Shown here piece after piece: positions 23,678 to 32,383 of a stretch of DNA of 35,551 nt. Below the pieces are notes generated by a model. That model worked only from the letters and a program-made list of their open reading frames with translations, had not been told where the DNA came from and ran no database searches. This DNA is from DATMNI01 sp035570275 (GTDB lineage Bacteria > Acidobacteriota > Terriglobia > Bryobacterales > Bryobacteraceae): contig DATMNI010000331.1 of the NCBI GenBank assembly GCA_035570275.1, positions 1-35,551 of the forward strand. The letters run 5' to 3'. Within the stretch, counting starts at the first letter, position 1, and each line of letters begins with the position of its first letter. The translations under genes and the position numbers were made by a program.

Positions 23678-24666
23678 ACGCCATCGGCGGCCCCGGCATC
23701 AAACGCCGCGTCTTCCCCATAGCGAAGTTGCAGGCGGCGGCGCACGTGGGCCAGGCCAAGGCCAAGATTGCGCGCCGGCGGCATATCGGGGTCGAAGGCA
23801 TTCTCCACCGTCACCAAAACGTCCGCGCCCAGGCGCCGCACCGCCAGCCGGATGGCCCCGCCCTCCACCATGCCGGCAATGCCGTGCTTGACGGCGTTCT
23901 CTACCAGCGGCTGCAACAGCAGCACGGGAATGGCGCAGTCCGTGCACGCCGGCTCAATGTCTTCGTCCACCCGCAGGCGGTCGCCGAAGCGCACCTGCTC
24001 CACTTCCAGGTAACCCCGCGCCAGCGCCAGTTCCTCGCCCAGCGGCACGCTCTCCCGGCCGCCCAGCCCCAGGCTGCTGCGCAGAAAATCCGCCAGCCGC
24101 ACGCACATTTCCCGGGCCCGCGCGCCATCCACCATGGCCAGCGCGGCAATCGAATGCAGGCTGTTGAACAGAAAATGCGGGTTGATCTGCATGCGCAGCG
24201 CCTGCAATTCGGCATCGCGCGCCAGGCTGTGGGCTTCGGCGGCGCGCCGGGCAGCCTGCTGCGACGCCTCGGCCGCCAGCGCCGCGTAGTGCACGCCGCC
24301 CGAGAGCAGATACAAGACCACGCCCATACCGAACAGCGGACCCAGTTGCGGCCTGGCTTGCCGCAGTACGGAGGCGGCCAACCACACGCCGCCCACCAGC
24401 AACAGGCTGCCCGCAATGGAAGCCGCACCCCAGGTGAACAGCAGTTCGGTCAGGTTCGACCAACGCAGGGGCCGGGCGTGGCCGATGTACCAGGGCGAAA
24501 GGCAGGCGAACGCGAAGAGCAGGCATGCCGGCGCCAGCACCTCGGCCGCCGCCCACCAGGCGGTGCCGCCAGCCATCCAGGAGACGTAAACCAGCAGCGC
24601 CAGAATGGGGATCCAGGCAAGCAGGTAGAACAGCAGACGGCGGCGCGATACCAAGATCGGATGCAT
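23617..24666 (-). CDS. LytS-type sensor histidine kinase
   Basis: The 349-residue product has four membrane helices (about 10-32, 41-60, 73-100, 108-132), a short coiled coil, and a His_kinase domain with phospho-acceptor His164 in MQINPHFLFNSLHSI. The ATPase part shows LLQPLVENAVKHGI and GLGLAHVRRRL. It presumably phosphorylates the LytTR regulator with which it overlaps. It begins six bases after the LiaF-like gene, so it is co-transcribed with that gene and the two likely work as one envelope sensor. Confidence 0.93.
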   Translation of the reverse strand: MHPILVSRRRLLFYLLAWIPILALLVYVSWMAGGTAWWAAAEVLAPACLLFAFACLSPWYIGHARPLRWSNLTELLFTWGAASIAGSLLLVGGVWLAASVLRQARPQLGPLFGMGVVLYLLSGGVHYAALAAEASQQAARRAAEAHSLARDAELQALRMQINPHFLFNSLHSIAALAMVDGARAREMCVRLADFLRSSLGLGGRESVPLGEELALARGYLEVEQVRFGDRLRVDEDIEPACTDCAIPVLLLQPLVENAVKHGIAGMVEGGAIRLAVRRLGADVLVTVENAFDPDMPPARNLGLGLAHVRRRLQLRYGEDAAFDAGAADGVYRVVLRFPCESPIASSKRA

Positions 24667-24672
24667 CGCCGG

Positions 24673-25521
24673 TTAGTTTTTAACTGAAACGCCGCCGAAA
24701 ACCGCCGCGCCCCGGATGAAGAGCTTCTTGCTTTTGGGGCTGGTTGCCGGTTCCGGTGGTTCGGTCTCGTCGCCATACCCACCGAAGATCCCTACGCCTT
24801 GCACCACGGCGGTCCATGAGTACGGTATCTTGATCTCGGCGCCGCCGAAAACGGTATTCACTTCGAGGATTGCCGAATCCGCGATCATGCCAGCTTGGCG
24901 AAGATCCACCTCGAAGCCGCCGAAAATCGCCGTGAGCTCGCCGCCCTTGAAGTCCTGCGCCGTTACCTTGCGCTTGCCGCCGCCGAAAATGGCGACTTCA
25001 TTCAGCCTGAAACCGGAAGGCTCGCCGGCGTCGTCGCCGGGGTGAGACCAGCCCGCGGACCACCTATGTTTGACCTTGTCCTCGATCGACTGTTTCAGCG
25101 CCTCTGGGGCCAACCCATGCTTACCCCACAGCCGTCTGTCCCAGCGACGGTATCGAGGCCCCACCCACAGCGGCCCCCAGATCCGCTGCCCCAGCATCGC
25201 CAGGCCGATAGCGATCAGGATGAGCGGCCAGAGTTGATCGATGGTGGCATCGATCAACCCGAGGTTGTTGGCGAGAAGAATCGCGCCCGCGCCCATCATG
25301 ATCCCGCCCACTACGCGGCCGCTGCCAAAGTTGGAGTCCACCAATTTCACCAGGCCGACGGCGATCAGCGCCACGGGCCAGTATCTCCACCAGTCGCGAA
25401 CGTACACGACGTGAAAGTTATCCAGCAGAAACAGGATGCCGATCCCGATCACGATCACACCCGGAATCAGCCCGTGGTTGACTCTCCAACCCTGCGCGCT
25501 TTCGTTGTCTTTTGGTTCCAT
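24673..25521 (-). CDS. LiaF-like membrane protein (cell-wall stress modulator family)
   Basis: The 282-residue product has four membrane helices arranged as a duplicated hairpin (about 18-34, 47-60, 70-86, 98-110) with repeated RYWPVALIAVGLV and QLWPLILIAIGLA, then a C-terminal beta-rich domain with five FGG repeats (AIFGGG, AIFGGF, TVFGGA, GIFGGY, AVFGGV). This is the LiaF/YvqF build, where LiaF inhibits a LiaS kinase in Firmicutes. By analogy it may restrain the LytS-type kinase encoded next to it. That link is inferred from position. Confidence 0.85.
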   Translation of the reverse strand: MEPKDNESAQGWRVNHGLIPGVIVIGIGILFLLDNFHVVYVRDWWRYWPVALIAVGLVKLVDSNFGSGRVVGGIMMGAGAILLANNLGLIDATIDQLWPLILIAIGLAMLGQRIWGPLWVGPRYRRWDRRLWGKHGLAPEALKQSIEDKVKHRWSAGWSHPGDDAGEPSGFRLNEVAIFGGGKRKVTAQDFKGGELTAIFGGFEVDLRQAGMIADSAILEVNTVFGGAEIKIPYSWTAVVQGVGIFGGYGDETEPPEPATSPKSKKLFIRGAAVFGGVSVKN

Positions 25522-25670
25522 GCCCTCAGCGTAAAACCGGAGCCCGCGGGAGTCCCGCGCGAATCGGCGAACGCCCCTGGTTTACCGGCAAAGGGGAAGA
25601 CAACACAGGCAGGAGGCGCGTGCCACTATCGGGACGACAACACCGGCCGGGAGGCCTGGGCTACAGGAGT

Positions 25671-26378
25671 CTATGGAGCGGGCACCAGTGGAGGAGGCGC
25701 TGGCGGCTTCGGTATTTTCATGATCGTAATATCGCCGAATCCGACTCTAAGGTACAGGTTGTGTATTGCCGAGGCTCCCTGGACAAACTGATGCCCCAGG
25801 AGCCACCGCGTACGTTTTTCGTGCCCGGGAAAGTCTGAAGTCACACCGCCGAAATCGCTCTTCGCGTCAATGCCATATTTGCCCTCCTGGGGGAGCTGAA
25901 GCGTAATTCCGCCATTACGCACGGTCACGTGGATGTCCGACGTCAAATTGTCGACATGCACTTCGCCAGCGCCATGATCAACGGCCAGCCTGGCGTTCAT
26001 TGGGGCCTTGATCTTGTAGTCCAGATCAAAGCCGGGCGGCAGGCCCCGGTGCCGGGGGAATTCCGTCATGACGATGAGTTCCTCGCCCTGGCGCTGCACC
26101 GAAATTCGTACCTGCTCCAACTGGTGGGAAGCCTTCTCGCGGTCTCGGGAGGCGAGTGCTACTTTCGTCGACTTCACCGTGACGATCTCAACATCGGGCC
26201 GCTCCCAACCCTCCACCGTGACTTCGCCTAGCGAATTCTTCAACCGGAGCCAGCCGCCGGAAGGAAAATCCACGCGCTCCGTGTGGACTACCTGAACCTT
26301 CTGCCTGGGTTCATCGTCTGCCAAGAGCAAACAACTCATTCCGAGTATCACCGCGAGGCGTCGTATCATATGGCCCAT
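25671..26378 (-). CDS. Exported DUF4097-like beta-helix protein
   Basis: The product is 235 residues from ATG 26378 (an alternative ATG at 26369). The N-terminal hydrophobic signal sequence (about 5-20) is followed by regularly repeating short strands: GGWLRLKNSLGEVTVEGW, ARLAVDHGAGEVHVDNLTSD, IHVTVRNGGITLQLP and YLRVGFGDITIMKIPK. These repeats resemble DUF4097-type adhesin-like domains. It is upstream of the LiaF-like gene on the same strand, separated by 149 bases. A role in envelope sensing is likely but unproven. The C-terminus is proline-rich. Confidence 0.75.
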   Translation of the reverse strand: MGHMIRRLAVILGMSCLLLADDEPRQKVQVVHTERVDFPSGGWLRLKNSLGEVTVEGWERPDVEIVTVKSTKVALASRDREKASHQLEQVRISVQRQGEELIVMTEFPRHRGLPPGFDLDYKIKAPMNARLAVDHGAGEVHVDNLTSDIHVTVRNGGITLQLPQEGKYGIDAKSDFGGVTSDFPGHEKRTRWLLGHQFVQGASAIHNLYLRVGFGDITIMKIPKPPAPPPLVPAP

Positions 26379-26728
26379 TCGATTTCAGTATCTCATTTGG
26401 GAATGGCCAGGTTCTTCCAGTCGAAAGTTTGGTCGCTGGCCATCCGGTCAACTTGTCCCGGAATAATTAGAATAATTCCCAAACAAAGGACTTAAGAGGC
26501 GACTTCCAGGACAATTTGTCCCGTTTGGGTAGGCGAGCCTATTTCGGCGCCGGGCGTCGTCTCATCGGATCGAACACCGGCACTCGCTACGTTCAACCAG
26601 CGGCTCTCCTACTCTTCCGGCTGGCGTGAAGTCTTGCCTTTCTTAAATCGGGTGTAATGCGAGGACACCCGAAATGAATCGCCCGACCGGCGAGTGCAAG
26701 CCTATAGAATGTAGAGGAGGAAAAACCA
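26379..26728. other. Intergenic region upstream of the RidA-family gene
   Basis: This 350-base gap between divergent genes contains no credible reading frame. It holds an AT-rich near-palindrome GGAATAATTAGAATAATTCC at 26459-26478. The downstream gene has a strong GAGGAGG ribosome site at about 26712. No clear promoter hexamers were chosen. Confidence 0.45.
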
Positions 26729-27193
26729 ATGAGCGCAACCAATCGACGAAAATTTCTGGGGAGTGGCGTGGCTGTAGCCGCGGCGGCATCCGTGGCGGCG
26801 GTTCCCGGCAAAGCCCAGGAGAAACTCACCAAACGGGTGATTTACCGCAACGGCAAGAAGCCCGAGAAGCCTGAAAAGCGGTTCAACAGCACGGTGGCGT
26901 ATGGCAACCTGATCTTCATCGCCGGTGTCGGCTACCACCAGGAAGGCGACATCAAAGTGCACACCAGGGGCGTTCTGGATTCGATCAAGAAGCAACTGGA
27001 GAGCGCGGGGTCATCGATGGACAAGGTCCTCAAGGTCAACGTCTATCTGAACGATCTCAAAGACTACGCCGCCATGAATGAGGTCTACGACGGCAGCTTC
27101 GGCGACGAGCCCCCGGTGCGTACGACGATTGCGGCGGCGGGCGGAATTCCGGGAAACTCGCTCATCGAAATCGATGTGATCGCCTGTTTGTAG
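26729..27193 (+). CDS. Tat-exported RidA-family protein
   Basis: The 154-residue product starts at ATG 26729 with GAGGAGG upstream. The N-terminus has a twin-arginine signal (NRRKFLGSG, then a hydrophobic stretch to about residue 30). The rest is a full RidA/YjgF fold: FNSTVAYGNLIFIAGVGYH, HTRGVLDSIKKQLESAGSS, VLKVNVYLNDLKDYAAMNEVY and PPVRTTIAAAGGIPGNSLIEIDVIA. Arg131 is where active RidA enzymes hold the substrate carboxylate. Classic RidA destroys reactive enamines in the cytosol; an exported version must act on another substrate or partner. Confidence 0.9.
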   Translation: MSATNRRKFLGSGVAVAAAASVAAVPGKAQEKLTKRVIYRNGKKPEKPEKRFNSTVAYGNLIFIAGVGYHQEGDIKVHTRGVLDSIKKQLESAGSSMDKVLKVNVYLNDLKDYAAMNEVYDGSFGDEPPVRTTIAAAGGIPGNSLIEIDVIACL

Positions 27194-27249
27194 AGCGCGA
27201 GCAGAAGGCAGGAGTCAGGAGGGCAGGAGCTAGCGGCATCGGGGGCGAT

Positions 27250-27738
27250 TGCGCGCTGGGCTGTGCCCGTCGAAACCGGATAGATCTTGCGGGCCCAGCC
27301 GTCTACTTTGGCGGTGAGGCGGTAAACGCGGGAGGTGTCGGCAAGAATGCGGCCCAGTGTCCGGAATTGGCCCGTACCGGAAAACTCTTCCGCGACGCCC
27401 AGACGCAGGCCGATGATCTGCTGCTGAGCGGCGCCGATGCTGACGGCGCCCGCTTCCGCGGCGTTGGCGTACAACTGGGAGCCGCTTCCGGCGCGGGGTG
27501 ATTTCCAGACACGGGGCCATACACCAGGGCATACACGGGAACCAGTTCCATGCCGCAATCCGGCGCGGTTCCCGGTTTATCCGACCGATAACCCGGATGC
27601 ATGGGGTCGTGATAGTAGAGAATCCGGGAGCCGGTTGCTGCCGGCGGGCCCGCCTTCACGGCGCGGTCGCGCCAGCGGCCAATGCCGAACGAGCCGGCCC
27701 ATGAGCAGTACAACGACGATCGGGGTTCCCGGTTTCAT
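27250..27738 (-). pseudogene. RND efflux periplasmic adaptor (CusB/HlyD type), frameshifted and truncated
   Basis: ATG 27738, preceded by GAGGGATC, starts MKPGTPIVVVLLMG, but the sense then continues in another frame as SFGIGRWRDRAVKAG and RILYYHDPMHPGYRSDKPGT, CGMELVPVYA. The YY-DPMHP-CGMELVPVY string is the heavy-metal-binding segment of CusB-type adaptors. Near 27500 the frame returns to the first: AEAGAVSIGAAQQQIIGLRLG, TLGRILADTSRVYRLTAKVDGWARKIYPVSTG. So there are two compensating shifts, and the last three quarters of the gene are missing. It ends beside the RidA-family gene. Confidence 0.75.
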
Positions 27739-28076
27739 GTGATCCCTCGTATTCCCTCGGCAATGGCAGCGCACTCCCGCGGGAGCCCACGCGCTGCCTG
27801 CCGCTACCTGGCGACTGCTACTGGGCGCTGACCAATCGTGGGGTAATTGAAGCATAAAAGTATTGTGAATTCGGAAATACCGGCAAAGGCCCTAAAAGCA
27901 CCTCGGAGAATCCACTTGTCGAAATATTGGGCACGGGGTACTTGTGGCAAAGCACGTGGTACGGAATTTGTCCCGGTTCGGCCCATCGCCAACGGCTGCG
28001 CCTGGCGGATCAACAATCCGCCGTGCCGCACCAGCCAGCACCCCGGCCCGGTTGCCCCTGCCTGGCGGCACATGAC
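27739..28076. other. Intergenic region upstream of the amidohydrolase gene
   Basis: No gene was found in these 338 bases. It contains a member of the palindromic repeat family at 28004-28022. The reading frame of the amidohydrolase is open back to 27927 but the upstream part has no protein-like character or ribosome site. Confidence 0.5.
28004..28022 (+). repeat. Palindromic interspersed repeat, single-unit copy C
   Basis: GGCGGAT (28004-28010), loop CAACA, ATCCGCC (28016-28022): a perfect 7-base stem matching the GGCGGATT-n-AATCCGCC unit of copies A and B. It lies 55 bases before the amidohydrolase start. Confidence 0.65.
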
Positions 28077-29813
28077 ATGCTGGTTTCCATGGCCGCAGCG
28101 TTCCGTGCTCTTGTTCTTGTCCTCATCCCGGCAGCGGTGGCTTTCGCCCAACCCGCCGACCTGATCCTCCGCAACGGCAAGATCGTCACCATGAACCCAG
28201 CCGCGCCCACGGCGCAAGCCATGGCGATCCGCGGCGGTAAGATCGTCGCACTGGGCAGCGATGCCGACATGCGCCAGCAGGCGGGGCAAGGGACACGCCT
28301 GATCGATCTGCACGGCATGCTGGCCATCCCCGGTTTCATCGAAGGCCACGGCCACTTCACCGGCGTCGGCGAGTTCCGCATGGGCCTCGACCTGCGCGAG
28401 GCGCGCACGTGGGACGACATTGTGGCCCAGGTAGGCCGGGCCGCCAAACAGGCCAAGCCTGGCGAGTGGATCATCGGCCGCGGCTGGCACCAATCCAAGT
28501 GGACCAGTGCGCCCGAGCCCAACGTGGAAGGCTTCCCGCTGCACGCCTCGCTCGATCAGGTATCGCCCAACAACCCCGTGCTGCTCACCCACGCCAGCGG
28601 CCACGCGGCCTTCGTCAACGGCAAAGCCATGGCGGCCGCGGGCATCACCACCCAGACGCCCGACCCGCCGGGCGGCGAGATTCTCAAGGACGCCAGGGGT
28701 GACGCCACGGGCCTGCTGCGCGAACGCGCCCAAGGTCTGGCCGGCCACGCGCGCGACGAGTGGGAATCCCACCTGTCGCCGGCTGAACGGCAGGCACTCC
28801 AACGCAAGGCCATCGACCTGGCCGTAAACGAATCCATTTCCAAGGGCATCACCACCTTTGAAGACGCCGGTTCGCCGTTCGACACCATCGACATGCTGAA
28901 AGCCATGGCCGAAAAGCACGAGCTGAAGCTCCGCATCTGGATGATGCTGCGCGTGCCCACGGACCAAATGGCCGCCAAGATGGACCGTTATAGAATGATC
29001 GGCGTGGGCGGCGGCTACTTCACCGTGCGCGCCGTCAAACGGGCCATCGATGGCGCCCTCGGCGCGCGCGGCGCCTGGCTGCTGAACCCCTATACCGACA
29101 AGCCCGACAGCGCCGGCATGAACAATGACGACCCGGCCGATGTCCGCCAGGTTGCCGAACTGGCCATCCAGCACGGCTATCAAATGTGCGTCCACGCCAT
29201 CGGCGACCGCGCCAATCGCGAGACGCTGGACATCTTCGAACAGACGTTCAAAAGGCATCCGGAGCAGCATCCGGAACGGAAGGACCTGCGCTGGCGCATC
29301 GAGCACGCCCAGCACCTTAGCGCCGCCGACATTCCGCGCTTCGGCCAACTGGGCGTGATCGCCGCCATGCAGGGCGTGCATTGCACGTCGGACGCGCCGT
29401 ATGTCCTGCTCCGCCTCGGCCCCCAGCGCGCCGAAGAAGGCGCCTACGTCTGGCAGAAGCTGATCAAATCGGGCGCGGTGGTGGGCAACGGAACCGACGC
29501 CCCGGTGGAAGATGTGAGCCCTCTGGCGTCGTTCTACGCGTCGGTGAGCCGCAAACTGAAGGACGGCACGGTCTTCTATCCCGACCAGCGTATGAGCCGC
29601 GAAGAGGCGCTGAAGAGTTACACCTGGAACAACGCCTACGCGGCCTTCGAGGAGAAATTGAAGGGCTCGCTGGAGGTGGGCAAACTGGCCGACATCACGG
29701 TTCTATCGCGCGACATTATGACGATACCGGAAGACGAGATTCCCGCTACGGACGTGGTGTACACCATCGTCGGCGGCAAGGTGGCGTTCGAGCGCAGCGC
29801 AACGGCGCGCTGA
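28077..29813 (+). CDS. Exported YtcJ-type amidohydrolase
   Basis: The start at ATG 28077 (578 residues) is chosen over ATG 28089; neither has a good ribosome site. A signal peptide is visible (AFRALVLVLIPAAVAFAQ). The Amidohydro_3 family marks follow: LILRNGKIVTMNP, metal-binding His-x-His in IPGFIEGHGHFTG, HAIGDRANRETLDIF, WRIEHAQHL, and the catalytic Asp in VGNGTDAPVEDVSPL. The C-terminal GSLEVGKLADITVLSRD closes the small beta domain. It hydrolyses amide-type bonds; the substrate is not identifiable. A palindrome 55 bases upstream and another right after the stop frame the gene. Confidence 0.92.
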   Translation: MLVSMAAAFRALVLVLIPAAVAFAQPADLILRNGKIVTMNPAAPTAQAMAIRGGKIVALGSDADMRQQAGQGTRLIDLHGMLAIPGFIEGHGHFTGVGEFRMGLDLREARTWDDIVAQVGRAAKQAKPGEWIIGRGWHQSKWTSAPEPNVEGFPLHASLDQVSPNNPVLLTHASGHAAFVNGKAMAAAGITTQTPDPPGGEILKDARGDATGLLRERAQGLAGHARDEWESHLSPAERQALQRKAIDLAVNESISKGITTFEDAGSPFDTIDMLKAMAEKHELKLRIWMMLRVPTDQMAAKMDRYRMIGVGGGYFTVRAVKRAIDGALGARGAWLLNPYTDKPDSAGMNNDDPADVRQVAELAIQHGYQMCVHAIGDRANRETLDIFEQTFKRHPEQHPERKDLRWRIEHAQHLSAADIPRFGQLGVIAAMQGVHCTSDAPYVLLRLGPQRAEEGAYVWQKLIKSGAVVGNGTDAPVEDVSPLASFYASVSRKLKDGTVFYPDQRMSREEALKSYTWNNAYAAFEEKLKGSLEVGKLADITVLSRDIMTIPEDEIPATDVVYTIVGGKVAFERSATAR

Positions 29814-29820
29814 GATTGAG

Positions 29821-29852
29821 GTGGGGCAGACCATCGTCTTTTGTGGTCTGCC
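29821..29852 (+). terminator. Hairpin after the amidohydrolase gene, shares the GTGGGGCAG flank
   Basis: GGCAGACCA (29825-29833) pairs with TGGTCTGCC (29844-29852) across ten bases, beginning eight bases after the stop codon. The left flank GTGGGGCAGA is the same as in the interspersed palindromic repeats. It could stop transcription, though no T-tract follows; a repeat copy is equally possible. Confidence 0.45.
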
Positions 29853-30083
29853 TGGCGGGCCGGGGCCAGAAGTTGGAGGCCAAGGGCGTTAAAGTAACGT
29901 CGCGCTCAGGGGATTCCGCCGCGCTGCCAGGCTTTCCGTGACCGGCGCATCGAGGGCTTGCCAGCACCGCGTCGCCGATAAGATGCCTCCGCGACCCAGA
30001 TGGCCGGGGTTCCGGCTCCAACTGGCGGGAGCGGCGTTGGTCCGGAAGAAGGCGCCGTGGTCTGCAAGAAATGGCTGCGGCGG

Positions 30084-31019
30084 CTAATCTTTCTCGACCG
30101 GCCTCCAGGACTTGTCGGGATTGATACGGGCCATCTGGCGCGCCAGGGCGGCGGTGTTGGGGCCCAGATCCTTTTCATATACCGTGCCCTGGTGATTGAC
30201 GACGAAGGTCTTCACGCCAGACACGGCATACTCCGCCGGGTAAGCCACCAGGGCGAAACCGCCGATCATCTTACCTTTGACCACATAGTCGAATGCGCCG
30301 CCGGGGGCGTCCGGTCCCTGCGCTTTCAGGATGCGGAAATAATAGCCGTGATAGCGGTCCAGCTTCCTGGCGCCCTCAGCCACATTGGCGGCCGCCGCAT
30401 TAACGAACGCCTTGGGCACCAGACTTTTCGAAGCGCCTTCCCAATAGAGGCCGTCCTCTTTGCCGGGAGAACTCACAATCTTCTGCGCATATTCGAGAAC
30501 ACCGCCCTTGTCGTGCTCCCGCGCGGCGTATTCCATCTGGGCCTCCACGTAGCCCCGGCAGACTTCCACGGCGTTCACCTCGTTCTCACCAATGCGATGA
30601 GCCAGAATCTCTACCTTTCCGGCCGGCGCATCGAAATGCCATTTTCCGTCTTTCCGAACCAGCGGAACCGGAAAAGGCCAATCCTGCGCGCCGATCGATA
30701 GGGCCGCCCGGTTCGGGTTGCTGGGGTCCTGGTTGATTTTGAGCTTCTCATGGGCCGTGCGGGCGAACTCCGCGCGGCTTTGCGTGTCCGCGGTGGGGTC
30801 GCCGGATTCCACGATGTCCTTGCCGCCGGGACCGAACAGTTTCAGCAACGCGGCAGTGTCATTGTGTTCGGCGGCATCCATGATGGCTTGCGCAGCCTCT
30901 TGGGGCGTGCCGAAAGTTGGCTGACTGGCTTGTGGAGCCGCCGGCATCGCGATCGCCATCGTTATTGCAAGCGCCAGCGCGACGCCGGCTGGAACCAGGT
31001 TTGGATTGGCTATTCTCAT
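30084..31019 (-). CDS. DUF2950 exported protein
   Basis: The 311-residue product has a signal peptide (about 1-31, VALALAITMAIAMPAAPQA), then a domain with FGTPQEAAQAIMDAAEHND, LLKLFGPGGKDI, ENEVNAVEVCRGYVEAQMEYA, RKLDRYHGYYFRILKAQGP and GGFALVAYPAEYAVSGVKTFVVNHQGTVYEKDLG. These match DUF2950, a periplasmic family of unknown function. It follows the DUF3300 gene by 21 bases and is surely co-transcribed with it; the two families often occur together. Confidence 0.92.
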   Translation of the reverse strand: MRIANPNLVPAGVALALAITMAIAMPAAPQASQPTFGTPQEAAQAIMDAAEHNDTAALLKLFGPGGKDIVESGDPTADTQSRAEFARTAHEKLKINQDPSNPNRAALSIGAQDWPFPVPLVRKDGKWHFDAPAGKVEILAHRIGENEVNAVEVCRGYVEAQMEYAAREHDKGGVLEYAQKIVSSPGKEDGLYWEGASKSLVPKAFVNAAAANVAEGARKLDRYHGYYFRILKAQGPDAPGGAFDYVVKGKMIGGFALVAYPAEYAVSGVKTFVVNHQGTVYEKDLGPNTAALARQMARINPDKSWRPVEKD

Positions 31020-31040
31020 GGGCTCTCTCCTATCGGCCTC

Positions 31041-32246
31041 CTAGCGCCGGCGGCCGCCTCCGGGGTTGCCTCTGGGCGCCGGCGCCGATCGCATCTGACC
31101 GCCCCCTCCGCCGCCACTGCGGGCAGGGCCGAGGCTCGAGTACCCATGGTCGGTATGCGCCCTGGCGGCCTGTCCATTTTCGATGCCGCCGAAGGCGCTG
31201 CGGTTCCCGCCGGGATTGTTTGGCGGCACCGCCCGGTTTCCGAAGCGCTCACCCGGCTGTGCGGCGGGTGCGGGAGAGTTGTGCATCTGCGGCGTCCTCA
31301 GATTCTCGCGCACGGGGGCCTGGTAGCGTTGGGACAGCCCATTGTTCGCGTACGGCACACCCTGGCGGTGGAACGAATCGTGGTTCCAGACGGCGGTGCC
31401 ATGGACGTTGGTGATTCGCGTGGTATTGAAATTGTTGCGGGTGATGAACGTGTTATTGACAATCACGGTCCGGCTGCCCCACCCGGGATGCCATCCCCAG
31501 CCGCCCCAACCGCCCCATCCACCGCCGAAGTAGGCGCCGATGGCGATGCCGGAGCCGAAGCCGAAGAAAACTCCCGCGCCAAACGCGGGCCGCGGCGGCC
31601 AATACCAGCGCGGATAGGGATACCAGAGCGGCGGGCCCCAAATCCAGGCCGGATCGTACACCGGCACGTAGATGACGTCAGGGTTGGCGGGCACGATTTC
31701 GATGACGGGCTGGCCGGCGTCGGTGGTTTGAACCACGTTCTGCTGTTGTGTGGATGCCAGTTTTCCGCCTTCCTGCGCTTTCCGGCGCATGCGTTGAATG
31801 GCGTCCATCACATCGGGCTGTTGGCCCAGAAACGCGTTGCCCAGATTGGTTGTCCAGGTGATGTCCTCATTCAAGCGCTTCATCACATCCGGAAAAACCA
31901 CCAGAGCCTGGATGCTCGGGTCCCAGTTCTGTTCTTGGGCGGCCTGGGTCAGGGCCGCTCCGCTTAGACCAGGATTGCGCCCGATCCACTGGTATGCCTG
32001 CACGATTTCGAGCGGATAGGTGGAGGCTACCAGGATCTGGCTCACCAGCGGGTCCGGGTAGAGTGCGATGGGCGCCACCAGGCCATCAAGCTGATCGGGG
32101 CTGAGAGTCTGTCCGGGCGGCGGAGGCGGCGGCGTGTCTTGCGGCGGCGGCGCGTCTTGCGCCAGCAACGCGCCACAGAGCAAAACGGCGATAACTTGCG
32201 CGAGCGACACTTGCGTCAGTGCTAGAGGAAACGGTTTCGCGGGCAT
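31041..32246 (-). CDS. DUF3300 exported protein
   Basis: The 401-residue product has an N-terminal signal region (about 8-30), a proline-rich linker (PPPQDTPPPPPPG), then the DUF3300 domain (about 49-200: LVAPIALYPDPLVSQILVAST, VYVPVYDPAWIWGPP-like string). The C-terminal half is low complexity: Gly/Trp-rich (WGGWGGWGWHPGWG), Asn-rich, and then Gly/Arg/Ser-rich. Role unknown; secreted, possibly a cell-surface scaffold. It is the first gene of the DUF3300-DUF2950 pair. Confidence 0.92.
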   Translation of the reverse strand: MPAKPFPLALTQVSLAQVIAVLLCGALLAQDAPPPQDTPPPPPPGQTLSPDQLDGLVAPIALYPDPLVSQILVASTYPLEIVQAYQWIGRNPGLSGAALTQAAQEQNWDPSIQALVVFPDVMKRLNEDITWTTNLGNAFLGQQPDVMDAIQRMRRKAQEGGKLASTQQQNVVQTTDAGQPVIEIVPANPDVIYVPVYDPAWIWGPPLWYPYPRWYWPPRPAFGAGVFFGFGSGIAIGAYFGGGWGGWGGWGWHPGWGSRTVIVNNTFITRNNFNTTRITNVHGTAVWNHDSFHRQGVPYANNGLSQRYQAPVRENLRTPQMHNSPAPAAQPGERFGNRAVPPNNPGGNRSAFGGIENGQAARAHTDHGYSSLGPARSGGGGGGQMRSAPAPRGNPGGGRRR

Positions 32247-32383
32247 ATCAACCTCCCGAACATCGGCAATCCTAAATTATTATACGTTTCCTCCGGGATC
32301 GCGTTTCATGGCCGGCCCGAGGGCACCGCGGTCCGAGTGCGAACGCCTTCGCGCGCCCGCGGGCTAATAGCGGCGCGGCTTTT

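Noticed and set aside
27804..29381. A 525-codon open frame on the minus strand.
   Set aside because: It lies opposite the clear amidohydrolase, has no family pattern and reflects GC-rich codon bias.
29906..30178. A 90-codon minus-strand frame after the DUF2950 gene.
   Set aside because: It is Arg/Pro/Ser-rich without motifs and overlaps the end of the DUF2950 gene.
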